Positions 15,813 through 21,543 of a stretch of 21,543 nucleotides of DNA are shown here, in pieces. Position numbers and translations under genes: made by a program. Position 1 is the first letter of the stretch; every line of letters starts with the position of its first letter. The DNA lies in the NCBI GenBank assembly GCA_964353405.1, contig CAYGWJ010000146.1:1-21543 (forward strand), read 5' to 3'. The notes beneath the pieces were generated by a model, which was not told the DNA's origin, did no database searches, and saw nothing but the letters and a program-made list of their open reading frames with translations. The stretch is from JBGLNJ01 sp964353405. GTDB taxonomy: Bacteria; Chloroflexota; Anaerolineae; Fen-1058.

Positions 15813-17066
15813 CTACTTGACCTTTGCCAAATACTCGTCACGGAACAGCTTGAGAGACGACTGCACGGGCGCGATGGAAAACTCGCCCAGCAGGCAAAAG
15901 CACTTGTTCTGTATCTGACCAGCCACACTGTCAAGCAAGTCAATGTCGGCCAGGGTGGCCTGGCCGTGAACCAACCGCTCATAGATACGAAGCATCCAAA
16001 ACGTGCCCTCACGGCAAGGTGTGCACTTGCCGCACGACTCGTGCTTGAAAAATTTGATCGCTTTATAGATCGCCCAGACGATGTCGGTGGTCGAGTCTAT
16101 CACGATCACCGAGGCGCTGCCGAGCATCGAGCCGGTCGCGGCGACGGATTCGTAATCCAGCGGCGTGTCGAGCTTGTCCGCGCCCAGCAGCACCGAAGAC
16201 GCGCCGGATGGCAAGATGGCTTTTAGTTGGGCGCCATCGTGCAGCAAGCCTTGACCATAGTCTGCCCCAAAGATCAGATCGCGGAACGTGATCTTGCCTA
16301 ACTCAAATTCATAATTGCCCGGCCGCTTGACGTGACCCGACAGACAGGCGATCTTGGCGCCGGGCGATTTCTCCGTCCCAAACTTGCGGTAGGCGTCTGC
16401 TCCGTTGACGACGATAAACGGGACGTTGGCCAGCGTCGCGACGCTGTTGATGACGGTGGGCTTGGCGTACAGACCTGCCACGGCGGGGAAGGGCGGGCGA
16501 AGTCTCGGCTGGCCGATCTTGCCTTCCAGCGATTCGAGGAGCGCCGTCTCTTCGCCGCAAATGTATGCGCCTGCGCCGAGGTGAACGACGATATCAATGT
16601 TGATGCCGGCGCCGAAAATGTTTCTGCCCAGGTAGCCGGCCTGGTACGCCTGGTCAATCGCGGCTTGCAGTGTGCGGGCCGGTTCGGCAAACTCACCACG
16701 GCAATAGATATACGCCTTTTCCGCGCGGACAGCGTAAGCGCACAGCGCCGCGCCCTCAATCAATTGGTGCGGATTCTTTTCAATGATTTGCCGATCTTTG
16801 AACGTGCCCGGCTCGGACTCGTCCGCGTTGACGGTGACATAGCGCGGAAAGATATCCTTCGGGATAAAGCTCCACTTGAGGCCGGTTGGAAAACCCGCGC
16901 CGCCGCGTCCGCGCAAGCCGGAAGCTTTGACCACATCGGTGACTTGATCCGGTTGCATAAAAGTGAGCGCCTTGCGCAGAGCCTCATAACCGCCGTTCTT
17001 GACGTACACGTCGAGCTGGCCGATGTTGGGAATATCCAGGTCACGCAAAAGAATACGCTGTGTCAT
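15813..17066 (-). CDS. nuoF: NADH-quinone oxidoreductase subunit F (NADH/FMN-binding)
   Basis: This 417-aa catalytic subunit oxidises NADH, holds FMN and carries [4Fe-4S] cluster N3. The nucleotide-binding loop GLRGRGGAGFPTGLKW, NADESEPGTFKDR and GAGAYICGEETALLESLEG are intact. N3 ligands are in SCGKCTPCREG (Cys345, 348, 351) with the fourth probably Cys391 in KCFCLLGEF. The ATG at 17066 shares one base with the TAA of the preceding acetyltransferase gene (TAATG), and GAGG lies 8 nt upstream, so its translation is probably coupled to that gene rather than to nuoE. Confidence 0.97.
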   Translation of the reverse strand: MTQRILLRDLDIPNIGQLDVYVKNGGYEALRKALTFMQPDQVTDVVKASGLRGRGGAGFPTGLKWSFIPKDIFPRYVTVNADESEPGTFKDRQIIEKNPHQLIEGAALCAYAVRAEKAYIYCRGEFAEPARTLQAAIDQAYQAGYLGRNIFGAGINIDIVVHLGAGAYICGEETALLESLEGKIGQPRLRPPFPAVAGLYAKPTVINSVATLANVPFIVVNGADAYRKFGTEKSPGAKIACLSGHVKRPGNYEFELGKITFRDLIFGADYGQGLLHDGAQLKAILPSGASSVLLGADKLDTPLDYESVAATGSMLGSASVIVIDSTTDIVWAIYKAIKFFKHESCGKCTPCREGTFWMLRIYERLVHGQATLADIDLLDSVAGQIQNKCFCLLGEFSIAPVQSSLKLFRDEYLAKVK

Positions 17067-17497
17067 TACGCGTCCTCGTCATCTCGCTTGGTCACAACCA
17101 CAATGTCGAGCGGCTTGTATCCCTCGTGCTGGAACAAACTCTGCGAAGGCGCATTCTCACTGTGAATGAGAGCGGCAAAGACGTGAATGCCCTTGCCTCT
17201 CAGCGCCTGTTCCGCTTCTTTGATCAACCGCGCAGCCAGACCTTGCCGCCGATAGTCCGGATCAACTGCCAGCCGATTGATCCAACCCTTGCGCGTGTCA
17301 TCGGTGATGACGGCGCACGCAACCAACTGGCCGCCGTCCTCAAGCCCCAGCGCAAACGCGCCGCCGGCAAGTTGTCCGGCAAATGCCTCGCGGCGATCGC
17401 GTCCCTGCGGACGGCAGCTCAATCCGGCTCGCCGCCACAACGCCAGGATCGCGTCGTGATCGTCAAGGGTCAGGTAGCGAAGCGTGATAGACGGCAT
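17066..17497 (-). CDS. GNAT-family N-acetyltransferase
   Basis: This 143-aa protein has the single-domain GNAT fold. Motif A is WINRLAVDPDYRRQGLAARL (72-91), with the R-R-Q-G-L-A pyrophosphate-binding loop for acetyl-CoA, followed by HVFAALIHSENAPSQSLFQH and the closing EGYKP, as in typical GNAT enzymes. The substrate cannot be deduced; it could be a small molecule, an N-terminus or a lysine. It sits between nuoE (11-nt gap) and nuoF (1-nt overlap) and so belongs to the operon. No convincing ribosome-binding site precedes its ATG. It is not a standard complex I gene. Confidence 0.88.
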   Translation of the reverse strand: MPSITLRYLTLDDHDAILALWRRAGLSCRPQGRDRREAFAGQLAGGAFALGLEDGGQLVACAVITDDTRKGWINRLAVDPDYRRQGLAARLIKEAEQALRGKGIHVFAALIHSENAPSQSLFQHEGYKPLDIVVVTKRDDEDA

Positions 17498-17508
17498 CCG
17501 ACGGCCGC

Positions 17509-18009
17509 TTACTTGGCCGGCTGACCGTTCCGCAGCCGCGTCACGATCTCGTCGAATCTCTTTTCGTCCAGATTTTGGAAGTAATCCAGATCAATTTGAG
17601 CCAGCGGCGCCCGGTCGCACCCGGCGATGCACGGAACCGCCTCGACGGTAAACTGTCCATCGTCTGTGGTTTGACCGCCATGCCGGACGTGCTCCGGATC
17701 GAGACCCAGCTTCCTGCAAACATGCTCCACAAACTGATCCGCGCCGCGCAATGCGCACGGCAAGTCATCGCAAATCTGAACGACATGCTGGCCGACCGGA
17801 TGATCGTAATACAGCGTATAGAACCCCACGACTGAGCGCACGTGTGTCGGTTCGACGCCGACCAATTCTGCCACCTGGCGGATGGCGTCGTCGGTGCAGT
17901 AGCCGTACTCTTTTTGAGCGATGTAAAGCAGCGGCAAGATCGCCGAGCGCTTGTCAGGATACTTGGTCAGTATGGCGTCTAATTCTTTGCGATACTTGTC
18001 TGCCAGCAC
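17509..18009 (-). CDS. nuoE: NADH-quinone oxidoreductase subunit E ([2Fe-2S] N1a)
   Basis: This 166-aa thioredoxin-like subunit of the NADH-oxidising module binds the off-pathway [2Fe-2S] cluster N1a. The ligands are Cys80 and Cys85 in ICDDLPCALRG and Cys127 and Cys131 in VPCIAGCDRAP. The N-terminal helical part (LPLLYIAQKEYGY) and VVGFYTLYYDHPVG are typical. The GTG start at 18009 has GAGGAG upstream, overlapping the nuoD stop. The length is normal. Confidence 0.97.
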   Translation of the reverse strand: MLADKYRKELDAILTKYPDKRSAILPLLYIAQKEYGYCTDDAIRQVAELVGVEPTHVRSVVGFYTLYYDHPVGQHVVQICDDLPCALRGADQFVEHVCRKLGLDPEHVRHGGQTTDDGQFTVEAVPCIAGCDRAPLAQIDLDYFQNLDEKRFDEIVTRLRNGQPAK

Positions 18010-18019
18010 GTTTCACTCC

Positions 18020-19261
18020 TCACCGATCTACATCGCCCAACACAATGTCAAGGCTGCCCGCAATCGCCACCAGGTCGGCGACAAAAACATTCTTGCTCAT
18101 AATGGGCAGCGCGGAAAGATTGGCGAACGACGGCGCGCGGAAATGGACCCGGCGCGGTTTGGATGAGCCATCGCTGTTGAGGTAGCAACTGAACTCGCCG
18201 CGCGGCGATTCGACGGATGCGTACACTTCGCCTTCCGGCGCTTGGAAACCTTCCGTCCACAGCTTGAAATGATGGATGAGCGATTCCATCGAGTAGGCCA
18301 GTTCTTCCTTGGGCGGCGGTGCGATTTTGCGATCTGACGTGATGAACGGGCCGCCGGGCAGTTTGTCCAACGCCTGCCTGACGATCTTGAGGCTCTCGCG
18401 CATCTCGCGGATGCGGCACAGGAAGCGGTCATAGACGTCGCCGTTCTGGCCCAGCGGCACCTCGAACTCGAACTGATCGTAGCCTGAATAAGGCATGGCC
18501 TTGCGGATGTCCCAATCCACGCCGCTGCCGCGCAAGCTCGGCCCGCTCACGCCCCAGGCCAGCGCATCTTGGCCGCTGATAAAGCCAATTTTCTTGGTGC
18601 GCTCTAGCCAGATGGGGTTCTTGTCGAGCAAGGCTTCGTACTCGTCAATGCGGCCAGGCAGCACCTTGAGCACCTGGCGCACGGCTTGTTCAAAGCCGGG
18701 CGGCAAATCGCGCCACAGCCCGCCGGGACGAAAATAGCTCGCCATCATCCGCTGACCGGACACCATCTCAAAGATGTCCATGATCATTTCGCGCTCGCGG
18801 AAGCAGTAGAGAAACACGCTCATCGCGCCGATGTCGAGCGCGTGCGTGGCCAACCAGACGAGGTGGCTGGTGATGCGCGTCAGCTCACACAGGATGACGC
18901 GGACATACTGCGCGCGGATGGGGACTAGAGTGCCCATCAGTTTTTCGACGGCCATCACGTAGCCGAGATTGTTGGACAGCGGCGCGAGGTAATCCATCCG
19001 ATCGGTGAGTGGGATGACCTTGATGTACGTCTTGTCCTCGCACGTCTTTTCAATGCCGGTATGCAAAAAGCCAATATCCGGCACACACGACACGACGTTT
19101 TCGCCGTCGAGTTCCAGCAAGAGCCGCAACACGCCGTGAGTGCTGGGGTGCTGCGGCCCCATGTTCAACAGCATCGTGTCGCCCGTGAAGGCGCGATCCG
19201 ATACGAGTGATCTCAGTTGATCTAGCGTAACCTCAGTCACGCCATATTCGGTCAGTGACAT
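18020..19261 (-). CDS. nuoD: NADH-quinone oxidoreductase subunit D (49-kDa homologue)
   Basis: This 413-aa subunit, related to the large subunit of NiFe hydrogenases, lines the quinone-reduction site with NuoB. Conserved elements are NMGPQHPSTHGVLRLLLELD (with the quinone-site His), PDIGFLHTGIEK, MDYLAPLSNNLGY, SYFRPGGLWRDLPPGF, LRGSGVDWDIRK and a C-terminal VFVADLVAIAGSLDIVLGDVDR-type ending with R as last residue. The ATG at 19261 was preferred, with a weak GGA upstream. It is separated from nuoC by 106 bp of hairpins and inverted repeats. Confidence 0.97.
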   Translation of the reverse strand: MSLTEYGVTEVTLDQLRSLVSDRAFTGDTMLLNMGPQHPSTHGVLRLLLELDGENVVSCVPDIGFLHTGIEKTCEDKTYIKVIPLTDRMDYLAPLSNNLGYVMAVEKLMGTLVPIRAQYVRVILCELTRITSHLVWLATHALDIGAMSVFLYCFREREMIMDIFEMVSGQRMMASYFRPGGLWRDLPPGFEQAVRQVLKVLPGRIDEYEALLDKNPIWLERTKKIGFISGQDALAWGVSGPSLRGSGVDWDIRKAMPYSGYDQFEFEVPLGQNGDVYDRFLCRIREMRESLKIVRQALDKLPGGPFITSDRKIAPPPKEELAYSMESLIHHFKLWTEGFQAPEGEVYASVESPRGEFSCYLNSDGSSKPRRVHFRAPSFANLSALPIMSKNVFVADLVAIAGSLDIVLGDVDR

Positions 19262-19278
19262 AGCTTTTCCATTTTAGA

Positions 19279-19305
19279 CACCTGCACTTGCGGCAGGTGC
19301 AAGTG
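19279..19305. repeat. Two mutually exclusive overlapping hairpins upstream of nuoD
   Basis: CACCTGC (19279-19285) pairs with GCAGGTG (19293-19299). CACTTGC (19285-19291) pairs with GCAAGTG (19299-19305). Each stem is a perfect 7 bp and they share bases, so only one can form at a time. The element ends 17 nt upstream of the nuoD ATG, within the transcribed leader between nuoC and nuoD. Confidence 0.6.
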
Positions 19306-19316
19306 TTTTAGATTGC

Positions 19317-19356
19317 AGATTGTTGATTGACCGCACCAATCGTCAATCAGCAATCT
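19317..19356. repeat. Imperfect 14-bp inverted repeat downstream of nuoC
   Basis: AGATTGTTGATTGA (19317-19330) and TCAATCAGCAATCT (19343-19356) are inverted with one mismatch and a 12-nt loop. Further AATC-type words (ACAATCAACAATCA) continue to the nuoC stop. It looks like a simple ATTG-rich intergenic repeat that can fold on the mRNA. There is no T-run, so it is not a clear terminator. Confidence 0.6.
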
Positions 19357-19367
19357 ACAATCAACAA

Positions 19368-19895
19368 TCAAGACTTGGCGTAAGGCTTGGTTTTGTCCAC
19401 TTGCTCAAAGTTGTGCGTGAATTGGACTTCTTCTTGAACCGACGGGTTGTCGCGGCGCAACGGATGACCACGAAAGTCCATGGGCAGCAACAAACGGCGC
19501 AGGTCGGGATGGCCGATGAACATCACGCCGAACAAATCGAACGTTTCACGCTCAAACCAGTTCGCGCCGGGCCACACTGACGTGACGGAGGGCACGCGCG
19601 GCGCGCCAGCGGGGCCTTTGAGGCGCACCTTGAGCCGCAAGCGCTGCTTGTATTTCGTCGAAAGCAAGTGATAGTTGACGCCAAAGCGCGGCTCTTGTGG
19701 GTAATAATCCACGCCGGAAACATCCGAGAGGAAGTTGAAATCACAGTCGGGGTCGTCACGCAGGAACGTGCCCATCTCGACGAGCGCGTCCGGCTTGACC
19801 TGCACGGTGACTTCGCCACGAAACTCGCGCACGCCCTCGATCGCGCTTTTAAATTTCGCCTCGAGCTTTTCGACAATCTGTGCCAGTTCAGCCAT
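19368..19895 (-). CDS. nuoC: NADH-quinone oxidoreductase subunit C (30-kDa homologue)
   Basis: This 175-aa peripheral-arm structural subunit bridges the electron-input and quinone modules; it binds no cofactor. The signature NWFERETFDLFGVMFIGHP followed by DLRRLLLPMDFRGHPLRRD is at about residues 112-149, and FLSDVSGVDYYP is upstream. It is a separate gene here, not fused to nuoD. The ATG at 19895 is preceded by a weak CGGGAT. Upstream lies a palindromic repeat, downstream an ATTG-rich inverted repeat. Confidence 0.96.
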   Translation of the reverse strand: MAELAQIVEKLEAKFKSAIEGVREFRGEVTVQVKPDALVEMGTFLRDDPDCDFNFLSDVSGVDYYPQEPRFGVNYHLLSTKYKQRLRLKVRLKGPAGAPRVPSVTSVWPGANWFERETFDLFGVMFIGHPDLRRLLLPMDFRGHPLRRDNPSVQEEVQFTHNFEQVDKTKPYAKS

Positions 19896-19907
19896 AGCAT
19901 TATCCCG

Positions 19908-19956
19908 GTAGAGACGTTACATGTAGAGACGTTGCACGCTTCGCGAACGTCTCTAC
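19908..19956. repeat. Palindromic repeat (GTAGAGACGTT) overlapping the nuoB stop
   Basis: GTAGAGACGTT (19923-19933) and AACGTCTCTAC (19946-19956) form a perfect 11-bp inverted repeat with a 12-nt loop. An extra direct copy of the first arm (GTAGAGACGTT, 19908-19918) sits beside it. The nuoB TAG stop (19953-19955) is inside the outer arm. From memory, palindromes built on this arm are dispersed in cyanobacterial and Chloroflexota genomes as MITE- or REP-like elements. I could not check that here. Confidence 0.8.
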
Positions 19957-20435
19957 GCCCAATCGGCGAGTTTTTCTTTCCTGACTTTATCGTGCAATTT
20001 GAGGATGCCGTCAATCAGCGCTTCGGGGCGAGGCGGGCAGCCGGCGATGTAGACGTCCACGGGCACGATCTCGTCCACGCCTTGCACGATGGCATAGTTG
20101 TTGAACACGCCCCCGTTCGAGGCGCAGTCGCCCATCGCCACTACCCATTTAGGATCGGGCATTTGATCGTACAGGCGGCGCAGCACCGGAGCCATCTTGC
20201 GCGTGACGCGGCCCGCAACGATCATCAAATCGGATTGGCGCGGGCTGGCGCGCATCAACTCCATGCCAAAGCGGCTCATGTCAAAGTTCGCGGCTTGGGC
20301 CGACATCATCTCGATGGCACAGCACGCCAGGCCGAACAGCATCGGCCACATGGCGTTTGTCCGCGCCCAGTTGACGGCGGCCTCGAGCGAGGTCGTGACG
20401 ACGCCCATGTCGGCGGCTTTTTGTTCTATTCCCAT
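19953..20435 (-). CDS. nuoB: NADH-quinone oxidoreductase subunit B (cluster N2)
   Basis: This 160-aa subunit holds [4Fe-4S] cluster N2, the direct electron donor to quinone. All four ligands are present: the tandem Cys38-Cys39 in FGLACCAIEMM, Cys104 in MGDCASNGG and Cys133 in IAGCPPRPE. The substrate-cavity segment RFGMELMRASPRQSD and VAGRVTRKMAP are typical. The start at 20435 (MGIEQKA) overlaps the end of nuoA by 10 nt and has GGGAG upstream; the longer frame to 20546 only repeats the nuoA region in another frame. Its stop codon comes from a palindromic repeat. Confidence 0.97.
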   Translation of the reverse strand: MGIEQKAADMGVVTTSLEAAVNWARTNAMWPMLFGLACCAIEMMSAQAANFDMSRFGMELMRASPRQSDLMIVAGRVTRKMAPVLRRLYDQMPDPKWVVAMGDCASNGGVFNNYAIVQGVDEIVPVDVYIAGCPPRPEALIDGILKLHDKVRKEKLADWA

Positions 20436-20782
20436 TCCAACGCTCCCTTCTTCCACGCATACACGTACCCAATAAGCAAAATTCCTACAAAGACCAACAT
20501 CTCGATAAAACCAAACAGGCCCAATTGTCGGAAGGTGACCGCCCACGGATAAAAGAAAATAACCTCGATGTCGAACAAGATGAACAGCACGGCGACGAGG
20601 TAAAACTTGACGGGCATACGTCGCTGGGCCGGGCCGAGCGGCGCCATGCCGGATTCATAAGGTTGGAGTTTGCGGTGAGTCGGGCGCCGTGGGCCTAAAA
20701 AGGTGCTGAGGAGAATAACAAAGGCGGCAAGTACCGTAGAGATGACTAGCAAAATCAGTATGGGAAGATAGTTGATGAGCAC
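20426..20782 (-). CDS. nuoA: NADH-quinone oxidoreductase subunit A
   Basis: This 118-aa membrane subunit with three helices is homologous to ND3. The conserved loop YESGMAPLGPAQRRMPVKFY (42-61) and FDIEVIFFYPWA (70-81, with acidic Asp71 and Glu73) are present. The loop has Ser where ND3 and many bacterial proteins have Cys (YECG). The GTG start at 20782 (LINYLPIL) was chosen over an in-frame codon at 20812 because GGGAG lies 9 nt upstream and the length fits the family. It is the first gene of the operon, overlaps nuoB and is preceded by a good promoter candidate. Confidence 0.96.
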   Translation of the reverse strand: MLINYLPILILLVISTVLAAFVILLSTFLGPRRPTHRKLQPYESGMAPLGPAQRRMPVKFYLVAVLFILFDIEVIFFYPWAVTFRQLGLFGFIEMLVFVGILLIGYVYAWKKGALEWE

Positions 20783-20791
20783 GTCAGACTG

Positions 20792-20796
20792 CTCCC
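20792..20796 (-). promoter_or_regulatory. Ribosome-binding site fixing the nuoA GTG start
   Basis: GGGAG on the minus strand lies 9 nt before the GTG at 20782. It supports this start rather than the in-frame codon at 20812. Confidence 0.65.
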
Positions 20797-20831
20797 TTGG
20801 CCGAGTTGGCAATCAGCGAGCAAGCGATTTC

Positions 20832-20850
20832 GGCCTGGAAATCCCAGGCC
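20832..20850 (-). promoter_or_regulatory. Hairpin at the 5' end of the nuo leader
   Basis: GGCCTGG and CCAGGCC form a perfect 7-bp stem with a 5-nt loop. It would sit within a few bases of the 5' end of the transcript if the promoter at 20863-20891 is used. Terminal stems like this can protect long mRNAs from decay. No T-run follows, so it is not a terminator. Confidence 0.45.
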
Positions 20851-20862
20851 CAAACGTTGGAC

Positions 20863-20891
20863 ATTCTAGCACAAGTGAAAGTTTTCGTAAA
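20863..20891 (-). promoter_or_regulatory. Candidate sigma-70 promoter of the nuo operon
   Basis: On the minus strand TTTACG (20891-20886) and TAGAAT (20868-20863) are 17 bp apart: 4 of 6 and 5 of 6 matches to TTGACA and TATAAT. The predicted transcript starts near 20856, about 75 nt upstream of nuoA. It is the only convincing promoter seen upstream of the operon. Confidence 0.55.
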
Positions 20892-20909
20892 GGGTGAATT
20901 CTCCGGTGA

Positions 20910-21308
20910 TTAGTGAAATTCCTTGTACCCTTCGGCCAGATTCACCAATCGGTTACACTCTCAGAATCCGGCGTGCACCTCATGACCTTTTACGGCAAGG
21001 CCGACGACCCCGATTGTCGCTTCCTGCATTGCCTGGGCGGAACGTGCTACAACTCGCCGATGAATACCACCGATTGGATCTATGTTGGCATGGGCGGTAC
21101 CTTTGAGGCAGGCGACTAATACCTTACCATAGAATGGTCGTATACCCCCGCTTGCACGTCTACGGAAAGTATCTTCCCAATAATCCGGGGTAATTGCCTG
21201 AACCATCGTGTCACTTTGTACTCTGGACTGGCTTACTGGGTCAAGGGACGAAACGCCTCATTTTTCAGGATGTTCTGGACTGGACGCGCGGGGCGTTATC
21301 GCCTATGA
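20910..21308 (+). pseudogene. Decayed gene fragment with an internal stop
   Basis: One plus-strand frame reads like real protein from about 20913 (GTG) to TAA at 21117-21119 (VHLMTFYGKADDPDCRFLHC, then TDWIYVGMGGTFEAGD). It continues in the same frame after the stop (YLTIEWSYTPACTSTESIFP, later LYSGLAYWVKGRN) to TGA at 21306-21308. The upstream side is closed by TGA at 20907. The composition, with Cys and aromatic residues spread like those of a folded secreted domain, suggests a gene remnant cut at its 5' end and broken by a nonsense codon. I do not recognise the family, and the reading could be fortuitous. The rest of the 450-bp gap shows only the nuo promoter region on its left. Confidence 0.35.
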
Positions 21309-21345
21309 TGAAGAGGCTGAGAACACCCATTGTGAGAGCCATTGT

Positions 21346-21543
21346 ATGCTGGAAGATTTTGATCTGAACCGCATCCTAGATATCGAAGGCGCCCGCCAAG
21401 CCATTCTGCGCCTGCTCAACTTGGTTGAAGAGCAGACGGCCGAGAATCGCCAACTGCGCGAACAAGTGCAGCAGTTGCGGGACGAAAACAATCGGCTGAA
21501 GGGCGAACAGGGCCAGCCGAAGATCAAGCCCAACAAGCAGCCA
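21346..21543 (+). CDS. N-terminal part of an IS66-like coiled-coil transposase (3' end outside window)
   Basis: The frame is open to the window edge with 66 codons visible. It starts MLEDFDLNRILDIEGARQAI, continues as a leucine-heptad coiled coil (LRLLNLVEEQTAENRQLREQ, VQQLRDENNRLKGEQG) and ends in a Lys/Pro-rich stretch (KIKPNKQP). This is the N-terminal layout of IS66-type transposases, with a coiled coil before the zinc-binding and DDE domains, and is common in Chloroflexota. The DDE domain and both terminal inverted repeats are not visible, so the element and its completeness are inferred. The ATG at 21346 is the first in the frame, which is open back to 21202. Confidence 0.6.
   Translation, partial: MLEDFDLNRILDIEGARQAILRLLNLVEEQTAENRQLREQVQQLRDENNRLKGEQGQPKIKPNKQP

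Noticed and set aside
20436..20546. Longer NuoB N-terminus
   Set aside because: It lies wholly within nuoA in another frame; the ATG at 20435 has a ribosome-binding site and gives the family length.
21303..21536. Minus-strand ORF of 77 codons at the right edge
   Set aside because: It is the complement of the coiled-coil transposase start and shows only Ser/Arg-rich shadow sequence.

Overview
This 21.5-kb window is dominated by one long minus-strand operon encoding a complete 14-subunit, proton-pumping NADH:quinone oxidoreductase (respiratory complex I) in the order nuoA-B-C-D-E-F-G-H-I-J-K-L-M-N, read from about 20.8 kb down to 1.9 kb. Base composition, the gene order, the secreted multihaem cytochrome ending in a Y-L-P-h-h-h-R type C-terminus, the simple-sequence and palindromic intergenic repeats and the coiled-coil transposase start all suggest a member of the Chloroflexota (Anaerolineae-like). 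That placement is an inference from protein style, not a proven assignment.

Layout. At 2-1831 (+) lies the 3' part of a secreted cytochrome c with seven CxxCH motifs and two Ig-like repeats. It converges on nuoN, and a perfect 13-bp stem at 1868-1898 separates the two as a probable bidirectional terminator. The nuo operon then runs leftward from a candidate sigma-70 promoter (20863-20891) whose leader starts with a small hairpin. At the right edge, on the plus strand, are a decayed gene fragment (20910-21308) and the first 66 codons of a coiled-coil, IS66-like transposase that runs off the window.

The operon is interrupted in four places by non-Nuo genes in the same orientation, with operon-like spacing. 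A GNAT acetyltransferase sits between nuoE and nuoF. A four-gene cassette (a 599-aa helical protein, two DUF488 proteins and a 105-aa protein) sits between nuoF and nuoG. A 23-codon ORF joins nuoK to nuoL by 4-nt overlaps on both sides. An intact antitoxin-like gene plus a truncated PIN-toxin gene lies between nuoL and nuoM. Several remaining gaps carry repeats: a period-8 array (nuoN/nuoM), a period-7 array (nuoH/nuoG), alternative hairpins plus an inverted repeat (nuoD/nuoC), and a palindrome that supplies the nuoB stop codon (nuoC/nuoB).

How it works together. NuoE, NuoF and NuoG form the NADH-oxidising arm with FMN and iron-sulfur clusters. NuoB, C, D and I carry electrons to quinone. NuoA, H, J, K, L, M and N form the membrane arm that translocates protons. 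All Nuo genes look intact and the key cluster ligands and charged membrane residues are present. The inserted genes have no known role in complex I; they may simply ride on its transcription, or some may act on it.
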